NCBI RefSeq assembly: GCF_002563715.1
Contig: NZ_PDJJ01000001.1
Coordinates: 3,348,001-3,412,000 of the forward strand
DNA from: Isoptericola jiangsuensis
Lineage (GTDB): Bacteria > Actinomycetota > Actinomycetes > Actinomycetales > Cellulomonadaceae
Reading direction: 5' to 3'
DNA: 64,000 bases
Shown piece after piece: positions 1 to 8,186 of the stretch; position 1 is the first letter of the stretch, and each line of letters opens with the position of its first letter. The translations under genes were made by a program, and so were the position numbers. The notes beneath the pieces are model-generated. The model searched no databases. It had not been told where the DNA came from and saw only the letters and a program-made list of their open reading frames with translations.

Positions 1-1
1 C

Positions 2-976
2 GGGCAGGTGCCGCCCAACCGGCGGCTCGCCGTGTCGTCGACCAACCGTGCGGGGCGGGCCATCACCACCCCCGGGGACGTCCGCCCCAGCTGGGCCGGC
101 GCGGACGACGGCTGGGTCCTGGACGCCGGCGACGGCGGGGTGCTCGCCCGCTGCTCGCGCGGCGACGACCTGCCGGGCGTGCACAGCCCCCGGCCGTTCC
201 TGCACCCCGTGCGGTCGCTGGCGGGCGTAGCGATGACGGTGGTGAGCCCCGTCGACCACCGGCACCACTACGGGGTCTCGACCGCGGTGGCGGACGTCGA
301 CGGCACCACCCACTGGGGCGGACGGACCTTCGTGCGGGACCGCGGCTCCACGCTGCTCGCGAACCACGGACGGCAGCGGGTCGCGGGGTCGTCGGTGCAG
401 GACGCCGGGGCGACCCTGCGCCTGGACGTGCACTGGCTGGACGAGCACGGCGGGCAGCAGCTCGCCGAGCGTCGCCTGCTCACCGCCGTCGCGATCCCCG
501 AGGTCGACGCGTGGGCGCTGCGCTGGGACGGCGAGCTGCGGGCCGGTGCCACCGACGTGACGATCGGCAGCCCCGCCACGAACGGCCGCCCGGGCGCCGG
601 GTACGGGGGCATGTTCTGGCGGCTGCCGTCGGGCACGGACGCCGACGCGATCGGCCCCGAGGGGAACGTCGGCGAGGCCGTGCACGGCTCCACGGCGCCC
701 TGGGTGGCGGTCCGCCGCCGTGACGGGGACGCCTGGACCACCCTGGTGCTCGTCCAGACCGCCGAGCGACCGGACCCGTGGTTCACGCGCGTCGGCGACT
801 ACGTGGGCGTGGGGCCGGCACTGGCGTGGGACGCCGTCCGGACCGTGCCGGCGGGCGGGTCGCTCACGACGGACGTCGTGGCGGCCGTCGTGGACCGCCG
901 GCTGGAGCCGGCCGACGCGGCGGACGTCGCGGCGCTGGCCGTGGCCCGGCTCGCTGCCGCGCGGGCGGCGGCCTGA
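2..976 (+). CDS. DUF6807 (PmoA-like) family protein, 5' end cut by window
   Basis: The frame is open from base 2 to the stop at 976. The first in-window start is GTG at 8 (322 aa), which may or may not be the true start. The block PFLHPVRS, followed by a DHRHHYGVS stretch and a HWGG motif, is typical of the DUF6807/PmoA family, whose members often sit beside carbohydrate oxidoreductases. No signal peptide or membrane segment is visible in the part present. The biochemical role of the family is not established and I infer none. It converges with the serine hydrolase downstream; 12 bases separate the two stops. Confidence 0.75.
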   Translation, partial: GQVPPNRRLAVSSTNRAGRAITTPGDVRPSWAGADDGWVLDAGDGGVLARCSRGDDLPGVHSPRPFLHPVRSLAGVAMTVVSPVDHRHHYGVSTAVADVDGTTHWGGRTFVRDRGSTLLANHGRQRVAGSSVQDAGATLRLDVHWLDEHGGQQLAERRLLTAVAIPEVDAWALRWDGELRAGATDVTIGSPATNGRPGAGYGGMFWRLPSGTDADAIGPEGNVGEAVHGSTAPWVAVRRRDGDAWTTLVLVQTAERPDPWFTRVGDYVGVGPALAWDAVRTVPAGGSLTTDVVAAVVDRRLEPADAADVAALAVARLAAARAAA

Positions 977-987
977 CCCGTCCGGGT

Positions 988-1017
988 GTCAGCGGCGGGT
1001 GCTGGCCTGCCGCTGAC
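988..1017. terminator. stem-loop between convergent genes
   Basis: A perfect 9-bp inverted repeat, GTCAGCGGC (988-996) with GCCGCTGAC (1009-1017), has a 12-base loop. It overlaps the last codons of the serine hydrolase and could end transcription from both sides. No T-run follows, as is common in actinomycetes. Confidence 0.4.
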
Positions 1018-2455
1018 GCTCGAACTCGTCGGCGGGCCACGACGTCATCCCGCCGACGACGAGGCCGCTCGGCGTGCCGTCCGGGTCGCGCAGCACGTGC
1101 ACGGGCTCGCCGACGGGCCCGAACCCGGCGTGCGGCTCGGGGCGCAGCACGTCGCCGTCGACCCGCAGCCGCTCCGCCCCGTCGAACGGGTCGGCGCGGC
1201 GCGGGTCGACGAGCCAGAGGTGGTGGCCGAGCCGGACGACGTCGGTCGTGCCCCACAGGTTGGCGAACCGGCCGGTCCAGCGGTCGAGGTCGGCGAACCC
1301 GTCGTCGTCCCGACCGGTGGCCGTGCCGTCGTCCCGGGTCGCGGGACCGGCGTCGAGCGCGGCGACCACGAGGGCGAACAGGCCCGTGGCGATCGTGTCG
1401 GCGGGGCCGTCGACCGCGTTGGTCAGCACCGACACCGCGACCCGGGCGGACGGGTCGAACCACGTCCGGGTGATCTGTCCGGGGAACCCGCCGGAGTGGC
1501 CGACGAGCCGACGACCGTCGAGGTCGCGCAGCTCGAACCCGAGGCCGTAGCCGCGGCGCGGCGCGTGCGGCCGCTCGATCACGGACTCCTCCCGCTGGAG
1601 CAGGCGACGGGTCTCGGGGCGCAGCAGCGTCGACCCGTCGCAGTGCGCCATGGCCCAGCGCACCAGGTCCCGCGCCGTGGAGCAGAACCCGGTGGCGGCG
1701 GCGAGGGCGCCGGTGGTGGTCGCGGCGACGGGGAGACGGCCGTCGGCGAACACCACGGGCAGGCCGGGCGCGGCGGGTGCGGGGGCGCTGTGGCCGACGA
1801 CCGCGCGGCGCGCGACGGTCTCGTCGAGCTCGGCGGTGGTGTCGGCCAGGCCGAGGGGTTCGAGCAGCTCGCGCCGCACGTGGTCGTCGTACCGCTCCCC
1901 GGTGACGGCCTCGACGACGAGCCCGAGCAGGCCGTAGGCCAGGTTGGAGTACTTGAAGGCCTCGCCGCGGCCGAGGACCTCGCCGTCGGTGAGGACGGCG
2001 TCGAGCAGCGCCGCCCGGTCGGGGAACGGCAGGGCGAGCTGCCAGTGGTCGGCGTCGCGGCCGTCGCGCAGCAGGCCGCCGGAGTGGCCGAGGGCCTCGC
2101 GGACGGTGATCTCGCCGACGCTGGTGCGACCGAGCTCGGGGACGTGCCGGCCGAGCGGGTCGTCCCAGCGCAGCTCCCCGGCGTCGACGAGGCGGGCGAC
2201 GGCGGTGGCCGTGAAGGTCTTGGAGTGGGAGGCCACACGGAACACGTGGTCGGGGCGCAGCGGGGTGCCGGACGTGAGGTCGGTGACGCCCCACGCGCCG
2301 TCGAGCACCACCTCGTCGTCGACGGCGACGGCGAACTGCACGCCCGGGACCCGGTGGCGGGCGGCCTGGGTGGTGACCCAGTGCGCGAGGTACGCGGTGT
2401 TGAGGCGCGCCGACGTCGCGGCGGGGGTGCGCTCGGCGGCGCCGGTGAGGGTCAT
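989..2455 (-). CDS. serine hydrolase, beta-lactamase / class C penicillin-binding-protein-like family
   Basis: A 488-aa protein of the beta-lactamase fold family that includes class C beta-lactamases, D-aminopeptidases and esterases. The catalytic SxxK is S76-H-S-K79, the Y-x-N motif is Y169-S-N171, and a HSGG stretch at 320-323 takes the place of the KTG triad. No signal peptide is obvious, so a cytoplasmic esterase or peptidase is as likely as a penicillin-interacting enzyme. The C-terminal 110 residues resemble the extra domain often found in these enzymes. The ATG at 2455 is preceded by TATCGT exactly 6 bases upstream, so the mRNA is probably leaderless. Substrate unknown. Confidence 0.88.
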   Translation of the reverse strand: MTLTGAAERTPAATSARLNTAYLAHWVTTQAARHRVPGVQFAVAVDDEVVLDGAWGVTDLTSGTPLRPDHVFRVASHSKTFTATAVARLVDAGELRWDDPLGRHVPELGRTSVGEITVREALGHSGGLLRDGRDADHWQLALPFPDRAALLDAVLTDGEVLGRGEAFKYSNLAYGLLGLVVEAVTGERYDDHVRRELLEPLGLADTTAELDETVARRAVVGHSAPAPAAPGLPVVFADGRLPVAATTTGALAAATGFCSTARDLVRWAMAHCDGSTLLRPETRRLLQREESVIERPHAPRRGYGLGFELRDLDGRRLVGHSGGFPGQITRTWFDPSARVAVSVLTNAVDGPADTIATGLFALVVAALDAGPATRDDGTATGRDDDGFADLDRWTGRFANLWGTTDVVRLGHHLWLVDPRRADPFDGAERLRVDGDVLRPEPHAGFGPVGEPVHVLRDPDGTPSGLVVGGMTSWPADEFERQRQASTRR

Positions 2456-2461
2456 GGCGCC

Positions 2462-2467
2462 ACGATA
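2462..2467 (-). promoter_or_regulatory. -10 element of a leaderless promoter (serine hydrolase)
   Basis: TATCGT on the minus strand lies 6 bases before the ATG at 2455. Transcription would therefore begin at or next to the start codon, and no Shine-Dalgarno sequence is present. Confidence 0.6.
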
Positions 2468-2477
2468 GCCCGCGGGG

Positions 2478-2536
2478 TTGCCGTCCTCCGATCCCCTGGC
2501 TATGGTTCATTGAGTCAACACATTGGTTCAATGAAC
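2478..2536 (+). promoter_or_regulatory. promoter plus palindromic operator before membrane protein / GntR operon
   Basis: TTGCCG (2478-2483), a 17-base spacer and TATGGT (2501-2506) form a promoter. Overlapping the -10 and extending past the expected start is a perfect 9-bp inverted repeat, GTTCATTGA (2505-2513) and TCAATGAAC (2528-2536), with 14 bases between the arms. It is AT-rich against a GC-rich background. The placement suits repression by the YtrA-type regulator encoded second in this operon (inference). A Shine-Dalgarno GGAGGAG follows at 2538-2544. Confidence 0.7.
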
Positions 2537-2546
2537 TGGAGGAGCG

Positions 2547-3509
2547 ATGGCCGCGTTCGCCGTCGTCGTGCTGCTCGGGCTGGTCGTCGTCGTCCCCGCC
2601 CTCGTCGCCGGGGTCGTGCTCGCCACGACGGGACGGCACGACGCCGAACCCGTGCGCGCCGCCCGCCGGCACGACACCCTCATCACCCTCACCACCGTCC
2701 TCGCCGCGCTGCTCACCGCCGTCGGCGTCCTCTCCCTGCCGGTCACCTGGACCGCGTCGTACCTCCCGGCACCCCCGGCACCGGGCGCCCTGCTCGCGGC
2801 CGGTCCGTTCGCCGTCGCCGTCGCCGCCTGCCTCGTCCGCGTCGCGGGCGAGCTCACCTGGCCCCGACCGCGCGGGACGGTCCGCACCGCGCCGCTGACC
2901 CGCCGGACGGTCCGCGAGCTCGCCGGGTGGCGGCTCCTGCTGCTCCTCGCCACCGCCGCCCTGCTCGTCGTCGTCCTGGTCGTCACCGGGCTCACCGCCA
3001 CCGACAGCACCACCGTCGCCTCGCCCGAGCGCCCCCTGCCCGGCGGTGGCACGGTGTCCGGCGCCGCGGGACCGTACCCCGGCTGGCCCTACGGGGTGCC
3101 GATGCTCCTCGGCCTCGCCGTCGCGCTCGTCGCCGCGGCCGTCACGCTGGGCGTCGTCGCCCGTCGGGCCCCCCTGGAAGGGCTCGGGCACGCCGAGGAC
3201 GACGTCCTGCGGCGCGCCTCCACGGCACGGCTGCTCGCGGTGCTGCAGCTCTGCGTCGGCGGTGCGGCCGCCGTCGTGCTCGCCACCGCCGGAGGGGCAG
3301 CCCGGAACGCGGGAACCGCCCACTACGCCGTCGACGACCTCTGGCAGACGTCGACCGACCCCGCCCTGACCACGCTCGGCACCGCCGCACTCGTCATGGC
3401 GCTGCTCGTCGCCGTCGGATCAGCCGTCGCCGCGGTGACCGCCGTCGGCGCCGCACGACGACGCGAGCCACGCACCGCGCCCACCCCGACGACCACGGAG
3501 ACCCGGTGA
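2547..3509 (+). CDS. seven-segment membrane protein of unknown function, co-operonic with a GntR regulator
   Basis: A 320-aa protein with about seven hydrophobic segments (roughly residues 2-26, 45-68, 83-105, 128-152, 190-215, 232-255 and 280-306). There is no signal peptide separate from the first segment and no recognisable catalytic motif. The start is supported by GGAGGAG 3-9 bases upstream. Its TGA stop overlaps the GTG start of the GntR regulator (GTGA), so the two are translationally coupled. Small membrane proteins paired with YtrA-family regulators often accompany ABC exporters, and one follows here. I do not recognise the family. Confidence 0.8.
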   Translation: MAAFAVVVLLGLVVVVPALVAGVVLATTGRHDAEPVRAARRHDTLITLTTVLAALLTAVGVLSLPVTWTASYLPAPPAPGALLAAGPFAVAVAACLVRVAGELTWPRPRGTVRTAPLTRRTVRELAGWRLLLLLATAALLVVVLVVTGLTATDSTTVASPERPLPGGGTVSGAAGPYPGWPYGVPMLLGLAVALVAAAVTLGVVARRAPLEGLGHAEDDVLRRASTARLLAVLQLCVGGAAAVVLATAGGAARNAGTAHYAVDDLWQTSTDPALTTLGTAALVMALLVAVGSAVAAVTAVGAARRREPRTAPTPTTTETR

Positions 3510-3868
3510 CCGGGATCCGCGTCGACCTGCGCTCCCCCACCCCCGTCTACGAGCAGATCCGGAGCCAGGTCGCCGGGCTGGTCGCCGTCGGGGACCTCGC
3601 GCCCGGGGACCGGCTGCCCGCGTCCCGCACCCTGGCCCACGACCTGGGGATCGCCGTCGGCACCGTGCAGCGTGCCTACCGCGAGCTCGAGCAGTCGGGG
3701 GTCGTCGTCTCCCGCCGCCGCACCGGGACCGTCGTGGCCGGCACCCCCGACGCCGGGCACGGCGCCCTGGTCCGGTCGGTCCGCGCCCTGGTGGACCGGG
3801 CCCGGGCCGACGGTCTGGACGACGCCGCGATCCTCGATCTCGTCCGGGCCGTGCTGCGGGACCGATGA
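3506..3868 (+). CDS. GntR family transcriptional regulator, YtrA type
   Basis: A 120-aa protein consisting of a winged helix-turn-helix (residues about 10-75, with PVYEQIRSQV and LPASRTLAHDLGIAVGTVQRAYREL) and a short helical C-terminus with no ligand-binding domain, the layout of the YtrA subfamily. Such proteins usually repress their own operon and a neighbouring ABC exporter. The palindrome at 2505-2536 is a good operator candidate. The start is the GTG that overlaps the upstream stop; earlier in-frame starts would run back through the membrane-protein gene. The exporter genes begin 60 bp downstream. Confidence 0.9.
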   Translation: MTGIRVDLRSPTPVYEQIRSQVAGLVAVGDLAPGDRLPASRTLAHDLGIAVGTVQRAYRELEQSGVVVSRRRTGTVVAGTPDAGHGALVRSVRALVDRARADGLDDAAILDLVRAVLRDR

Positions 3869-3874
3869 AAAGCC

Positions 3875-3909
3875 TGTCGGTGGGCCGTCCTACGTTCTAG
3901 GTTGGACGG
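3875..3909 (+). promoter_or_regulatory. candidate promoter with inverted repeat before the ABC exporter
   Basis: TGTCGG (3875-3880), 17 bases, TAGGTT (3898-3903) can serve as a promoter. CCGTCC (3885-3890) and GGACGG (3904-3909) form an inverted repeat around the -10. It is unlike the palindrome at 2505-2536, so a shared regulator is not evident. Confidence 0.4.
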
Positions 3910-3928
3910 ACATCATCGAGGAGATCCC

Positions 3929-4951
3929 ATGAGCGACGCCACGGGCGGACCGCCCCTCGCGGTCGAGGCCACCGGCCTCGTCAAGCACTTCACCTCCGGC
4001 AAGAAGACCACCCGGGCCGTCGACGGCGTCGACCTCGCCGTCCCCGCGGGCAGCGTCTACGGGCTGCTCGGCCCCAACGGCGCCGGCAAGACGACGGTCG
4101 TGCGGATGCTCGCCACGCTGCTGCGCGCCGACGCCGGCACCGCGCGCGTGCTCGGGCACGACGTCGTCGCCGAGGCCGACGCCGTCCGCGCCGCCGTGGG
4201 TCTCACCGGCCAGTACGCGTCCGTGGACGAGGACCTCACCGGCACGGAGAACCTGCTCATGCTGGCCCGGCTGTACGGGTTCCGCGGCAGCGCCGCGAAG
4301 GGCCGCGTCGCCGACCTGCTCGAGGCGTTCAGCCTCACCGACGCAGGCTCCCGCCAGGTCAAGACCTACTCCGGCGGGATGCGGCGCCGCATCGACCTCG
4401 CCGCCTCCCTCGTGCTGTCCCCGCGCGTGCTGTTCCTCGACGAGCCGACCACCGGCCTCGACCCCCGCTCCCGCAACCAGGTGTGGGACATCGTCCGCGT
4501 CCTCGTCGACGACGGCGCGACCGTCCTGCTCACCACGCAGTACCTGGAGGAGGCCGACCAGCTCGCCGACCGCATCGGCGTCATCGACGCGGGCCGCCTC
4601 GTCGCGGAGGGCACGCCGACGGAGCTCAAACGGTCCGTCGGGCAGGGCACCGTCGACCTCCGCCTCGCCGACTCGTCCCGCCGGGCCGAGGCCGCCGACA
4701 TCCTCGCCCGCACCCTCGGCACCCGCCCGACCCTCCCCACCGACCCGTACGCCCTGAGCGCCCGCGTCCCCGACGACGGCGCGCACCTCGTGGCGCAGGT
4801 CCTGCCCGCCCTCGGCGAGGCCGGCATCGCCGTCCCCGAGCTCGCGCTCGGCCAGCCGAGCCTCGACGAGGTCTTCCTCACCCTGACGGGCAAGCCCCTG
4901 CCCGTCGACGACCCGGACGCCGAACCCGCCGCCGAGGAGGTCTCCCGATGA
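3929..4951 (+). CDS. ABC transporter ATP-binding protein, DrrA-like
   Basis: A 340-aa ATPase subunit of an ABC-2 type exporter. Walker A is GPNGAGKT (48-55), the signature is [12 protein letters not shown], Walker B is [13 protein letters not shown], and a DrrA-type C-terminal domain follows. The family exports hydrophobic drugs or lipids with a DrrB-type permease. ATG 3929 is chosen because GAGGAG lies 6-11 bases upstream; an earlier in-frame GTG at 3902 lacks a site. The stop overlaps the next start (ATGA). The nearby YtrA regulator suggests induction by a drug or envelope stress (inference). Confidence 0.93.
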   Translation: MSDATGGPPLAVEATGLVKHFTSGKKTTRAVDGVDLAVPAGSVYGLLGPNGAGKTTVVRMLATLLRADAGTARVLGHDVVAEADAVRAAVGLTGQYASVDEDLTGTENLLMLARLYGFRGSAAKGRVADLLEAFSLTDAGSRQVKTYSGGMRRRIDLAASLVLSPRVLFLDEPTTGLDPRSRNQVWDIVRVLVDDGATVLLTTQYLEEADQLADRIGVIDAGRLVAEGTPTELKRSVGQGTVDLRLADSSRRAEAADILARTLGTRPTLPTDPYALSARVPDDGAHLVAQVLPALGEAGIAVPELALGQPSLDEVFLTLTGKPLPVDDPDAEPAAEEVSR

Positions 4952-5772
4952 CCACCGCCGACCTCAGCACCACCACCCTGCGCGACGCCGTCGCCCTCGA
5001 GGCGCGCCCGCCGCGGCCCGGCGCCGTGTCCTGCTCGCTGACGTTCGCCTGGCGGGCCCTGCTCAAGATCAAGCACGTCCCCGAGCAGCTCTTCGACGTG
5101 CTCGTCTCCCCCGTCATCTTCACGCTGATGTTCACGTACCTGTTCGGCGGGGCGCTGGCCGGGTCGACGCAGGCCTACATCCAGTTCCTGCTGCCGGGCA
5201 TCCTCGTGCAGACCATCGTCATCGTCACCGTGTACACGGGCTACACGCTCAACACCGACATCACCAAGGGCGTGTTCGACCGGTTCCGGTCCCTGCCGAT
5301 CTGGCGTCCGGCACCCATCGTCGGCGCCCTGCTCGGCGACACGGTGCGCTACTCGATCGCGTCGGTCATGTGCATCGGGCTCGGCCTCGTCCTCGGGTTC
5401 CGGCCCGACGGCGGCGTGGTCGGCGTCGTCGCGGGCGTCGCGCTGCTGCTCGTGTTCGCCTTCGCGCTGAGCTGGATCTTCACCATCCTCGGGCTGCTGC
5501 TGCGCACCCCGAACGCCGTCATGGGGGTGTCGATGATGGTCCTCATGCCGCTGACGTTCGCGTCGAACATCTTCGTGGACCCGTCCACCATGCCGTCGGG
5601 CCTGCAGCGGTTCGTCGAGCTCAACCCGGTCTCCCACCTCGTCACCGCGGTCCGTGGTCTCATGGCGGGCGTCGCGAGCACCGGGGAGATCGTCACCGTC
5701 CTCGTCTCCGCCGTGGTGATGACCGCGATCTTCGCGCCGATCACCATGCACCTGTACCGCACCCGGCACTGA
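4948..5772 (+). CDS. ABC-2 type transporter permease, DrrB-like
   Basis: A 274-aa inner-membrane permease with about six hydrophobic segments after a 35-residue cytoplasmic N-terminus, and the conserved region around [15 protein letters not shown] typical of DrrB/ABC2_membrane proteins. It pairs with the ATPase immediately upstream, whose TGA overlaps its ATG. The likely role is efflux of a hydrophobic compound; the substrate cannot be read from sequence. The gene ends 14 bases before a large hairpin at 5787-5858. Confidence 0.92.
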   Translation: MTTADLSTTTLRDAVALEARPPRPGAVSCSLTFAWRALLKIKHVPEQLFDVLVSPVIFTLMFTYLFGGALAGSTQAYIQFLLPGILVQTIVIVTVYTGYTLNTDITKGVFDRFRSLPIWRPAPIVGALLGDTVRYSIASVMCIGLGLVLGFRPDGGVVGVVAGVALLLVFAFALSWIFTILGLLLRTPNAVMGVSMMVLMPLTFASNIFVDPSTMPSGLQRFVELNPVSHLVTAVRGLMAGVASTGEIVTVLVSAVVMTAIFAPITMHLYRTRH

Positions 5773-5786
5773 CCGCTCCACCCCCG

Positions 5787-5858
5787 GCCCCGCTGTGGGC
5801 AGGAGATCCGCCGTCGGGCGAGGCCTTCGCACCGCAGATCTCCTGCCCGCAGCGGGGC
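5787..5858. repeat. 22-bp-arm palindrome between convergent genes
   Basis: Left arm 5787-5808 pairs with right arm 5837-5858, with one mismatch that is a G-U pair in RNA. The 28-base loop contains a second small stem, GCGA (5819-5822) with TCGC (5827-5830). It sits between the permease (+) and the stress protein (-). It may end both transcripts, but the arms are longer than most terminators here and the form resembles a dispersed palindromic (REP-like) element. Confidence 0.75.
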
Positions 5859-5862
5859 TGGG

Positions 5863-6804
5863 TCAGGCGGCGGACTCCTCCTGGAGCTCCTTGTCGCACT
5901 TGCGGGTCACGACCAGCACCGGGCACTTCGCGTGGTGGAGCACCGCCTGGCTCGTCGAACCCAGCAGCAGGCCCCGGAACCCGCCCCGGCCTCGCGACCC
6001 CACGACGATGAGGTCGGCGGCCGTCGAGAACTCCGTGAGCAGCTCCGCCCCGGAACCGTCCAGGACGTGCCGCTTGATGGTCAGCCCGGGGTGGTCCGCC
6101 GCGACGCGGTCGACGATGACGTCGAGCCCGGCCTTGACGTCGTCCAGCACCTGCTCGTGGTCGATCTGGGACGGCAGCCAGGCCAGCATCCCGGCACCCG
6201 TGCCGAGCGGCACCCCGGCGACCGCGACGAGCTCCGCACCCCAGGTCTCCGCCTGCCGCACCGCGTGCCGCAGGGCGACCTCCGCCGACGGCGACCCGTC
6301 CACCCCCACGACGATCCGGTGCACGTCGTGCACCGAGTCGGCGTCACGGCGGTCGGGGTCGTCCGCACCGCCCCGGTACGGCACCACGACCGTGGGGCAG
6401 TGGGCGTGCGCCGGCAGCGCGGACGACACCGTCCCCAGGAGTCGCTCCGTAAAGCCGCCGCGCCCGCGCGTCCCCACGACGGCCAGGCTGTGCTCGGCGG
6501 ACAGCTCGACCAGCACCCCGGCGGCGTCGCCGGTCGCGACCGTGCCCTGCACGGCGACGGCACGGCCCGCCAGGCGCGCCTCCGCCTCCGCGAGGACGGC
6601 CTTCGCGCCCTCCGCGATGGCGGTGTCGTCGAGGGCCGCGTAGCCGCCGTCGAGGGAGGCGGCGGTGAACGACGGCAGCGAGTAGCTGCAGACCACGTGC
6701 ACGCCCCAGCCGACGCGTTCCGCGTACGCCGCGGCCCAGTCGAGGGCGTGCAGGCTCGCAGGGGATCCGTCGACCCCGACCAGAACCACCTCAGGACGTG
6801 TCAT
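5863..6804 (-). CDS. universal stress protein with two UspA domains
   Basis: A 313-aa cytoplasmic protein made of two tandem UspA domains (about 4-145 and 155-300). Each ends with the ATP-binding pattern G-x2-G-x9-G(S/T): GTRGRGGFTERLLGTVS in the first and GSRGRGGFRGLLLGSTS in the second, so both are predicted to bind ATP. Double-domain Usps of this type are common in actinomycetes and relate to hypoxia and dormancy in mycobacteria. The start is the ATG at 6804. It is transcribed alone, with the palindrome at its 3' end and the NlpC terminator upstream. Confidence 0.93.
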   Translation of the reverse strand: MTRPEVVLVGVDGSPASLHALDWAAAYAERVGWGVHVVCSYSLPSFTAASLDGGYAALDDTAIAEGAKAVLAEAEARLAGRAVAVQGTVATGDAAGVLVELSAEHSLAVVGTRGRGGFTERLLGTVSSALPAHAHCPTVVVPYRGGADDPDRRDADSVHDVHRIVVGVDGSPSAEVALRHAVRQAETWGAELVAVAGVPLGTGAGMLAWLPSQIDHEQVLDDVKAGLDVIVDRVAADHPGLTIKRHVLDGSGAELLTEFSTAADLIVVGSRGRGGFRGLLLGSTSQAVLHHAKCPVLVVTRKCDKELQEESAA

Positions 6805-6905
6805 CTCGCGCCTCCCGTCGTGACCGGACCTCGACGTCCGTCATTCCTGCTTCAAGGGTAGCGAAAGCAGGGCGAAAGGCGTAGCAAAGCACGCGGTCGG
6901 CGGGA

Positions 6906-6948
6906 CGACGAACGCCCTGGCACCGTGGAGGTGCCGGGGCGTTCGTCG
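6906..6948 (-). terminator. terminator of the first NlpC/P60 gene
   Basis: A 19-bp stem with one wobble pair (6906-6924 with 6930-6948) and a 5-base loop starts 14 bases after the NlpC stop codon at 6963. Confidence 0.85.
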
Positions 6949-6962
6949 GAGTGACGCGACGG

Positions 6963-7760
6963 TCAGCCGAGGACCCGGAGGAAGACCGGGCTGGACTGCC
7001 AGAGGCTCGACTGGCGGACGATCCAGCCGCCGGGGCGCGTGGCCTCGACCTGCTGGCCGCCACCGGCGTAGATCGAGATGTGGCCCGGGGACCAGATGAG
7101 GTCGCCCGGCTGGGCCTCCGCCTGGGACACGACCGCGACGTTGCTCGCGGTGCGGATCGCGCTGGACGACCGGGGCAGGGAGACGCCGAGCTGGGCGTAG
7201 GCGTAGGTGACCAGACCCGAGCAGTCGAAGCCCGACGGCGAGGCGCCGCCCACGACGTACTTCACGCCGATGTAGCGCGCCGCGATGGACACGGCCTGCG
7301 CGCCACGGGAGCCGTTCGAGGCGACGGGGGTCGCGGTCTCGGTGGACGACGACGAGGTGGAGACCTCGGTGCGCTCGGCGGAGCGCGACGGGGCGACCGT
7401 GCGCTCGACGACGGGCTCGGGCTCCGGGGCCGCCTTGATCTCCGCCTTCTTGGCGATCTTCGGCGTGATCTTCTCGACGTCGACCTTCGCGTCCGCGTCG
7501 ACCGTCACGACCGGAGCCGACTCCAGGGCCTCGCGGGCCTGGTCGGTCAGCGCACCCAGGTCCACGGTGCTGAGCTTCTTGGCGGCGTCGGAGTCGACCG
7601 GCGCGGCGTGCGCGGCGGTGGCGCCACCGATGGTCGAGACCAGGAGGCCACCGGCGGTGGCGACGACGGCGACCCGACGGCCGGCCGCGCCCGAGGGAGC
7701 AGCCATCAGGGGACGGCGTGCGGCGCGATGCCGTCCGCGCAGGGTGGTGCGTGCGTTCAA
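6963..7760 (-). CDS. secreted NlpC/P60 peptidoglycan endopeptidase (paralogue 1)
   Basis: A 265-aa C40-family cell-wall hydrolase. Residues 1-53 form a long twin-arginine-like/Sec signal region (RRV at 28-30, hydrophobic 31-50, ending AHAA). A linker follows, then the NlpC/P60 domain from about 152. Catalytic C180 lies in FDCSG and H227 in PGHISIY. Such enzymes cut D-Glu-diaminopimelate bonds in stem peptides. The start appears to be TTG at 7760 behind GGGAGAGG. Transcription runs through a c-di-AMP riboswitch. Residues 1-133 are almost identical to the second paralogue while the catalytic domains differ clearly. Confidence 0.93.
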   Translation of the reverse strand: MNARTTLRGRHRAARRPLMAAPSGAAGRRVAVVATAGGLLVSTIGGATAAHAAPVDSDAAKKLSTVDLGALTDQAREALESAPVVTVDADAKVDVEKITPKIAKKAEIKAAPEPEPVVERTVAPSRSAERTEVSTSSSSTETATPVASNGSRGAQAVSIAARYIGVKYVVGGASPSGFDCSGLVTYAYAQLGVSLPRSSSAIRTASNVAVVSQAEAQPGDLIWSPGHISIYAGGGQQVEATRPGGWIVRQSSLWQSSPVFLRVLG

Positions 7761-7777
7761 CAGTGTTCCTCTCCCGT

Positions 7778-7906
7778 CGCCTACGAGGTCAGCTGTCGGG
7801 TTCGGGTGGGAGAATCACCCGGCCTTCCAGGACTCTCGTCCTGTCCGGCTTCACCCCGAGGACACCGTCTCCGATGCCCAGAATTGGGTCCCCCGCTCCT
7901 GCCATG
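7778..7906 (-). ncRNA. c-di-AMP (ydaO-yuaA) riboswitch, copy 1
   Basis: On the minus strand the segment carries the hallmark blocks of the ydaO class: GGGGGACCCA near the 5' end, GGGGTGAAGCC in the middle, and CCCGAACCCGACAGCTGACC followed by CGTAGGCG at the 3' end. It lies directly before an NlpC/P60 gene, the classic actinobacterial target. c-di-AMP binding normally turns expression off. The ends are approximate. Confidence 0.93.
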
Positions 7907-7952
7907 GGTTCCGGCTCCCCGACCGGTGGCAGGACTCGGCGTCCGGTCGAGG

Positions 7953-7974
7953 GTCGGCGGAGTGCTCCGCCGAC
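7953..7974 (-). other. hairpin at the 5' end of the NlpC-1 leader
   Basis: A perfect 10-bp stem (7953-7962 with 7965-7974) lies at the predicted transcription start, upstream of the riboswitch. It may protect the 5' end of the RNA. The second copy lacks it. Confidence 0.5.
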
Positions 7975-7980
7975 GGATGA

Positions 7981-8020
7981 ACCGTATCGGATCGACGGGC
8001 TGATGTCACGTTTCGATCAC
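7981..8020 (-). promoter_or_regulatory. promoter and MtrA-like direct repeat of NlpC paralogue 1
   Basis: Minus strand: GTGACA (8004-8009), 17-base spacer, TACGGT (7981-7986). GTGAT (8016-8020) and GTGAC (8005-8009) form a direct repeat spaced 11 bp that overlaps the -35. The identical arrangement is found before paralogue 2. Direct pentamer repeats one helical turn apart before wall-hydrolase genes are the style of MtrA sites (inference). The rest of 7906-8127 shows no gene. Confidence 0.65.
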
Positions 8021-8127
8021 GACCTCGTGACGCGTCGTTCGCGCGGCCGTCAGCGGGGCGTCGGAGGCCGCTCACCAGCACCGGCAGGCCGCGGCCGAGC
8101 GCCCTGCGACGACGCGCCGGCAACGGC

Positions 8128-8167
8128 CGGAGGCCCGGTCCGCACCGTGGTGCGGACCGGGCCTCCG
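8128..8167 (-). terminator. terminator of the second NlpC/P60 gene
   Basis: An 18-bp perfect stem (8128-8145 with 8150-8167) and a 4-base loop lie 20 bases past the stop at 8187. The hairpin separates the two paralogues, so each is its own transcription unit. Confidence 0.88.
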
Positions 8168-8186
8168 AAGGCCGGGGCGGGCCGTC

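Noticed and set aside
864-3868. Very long open frames on both strands across the serine hydrolase and membrane protein genes
   Set aside because: They are Arg/Pro/Gly-rich mirror images of the real genes, caused by high GC at third positions, and match no family.
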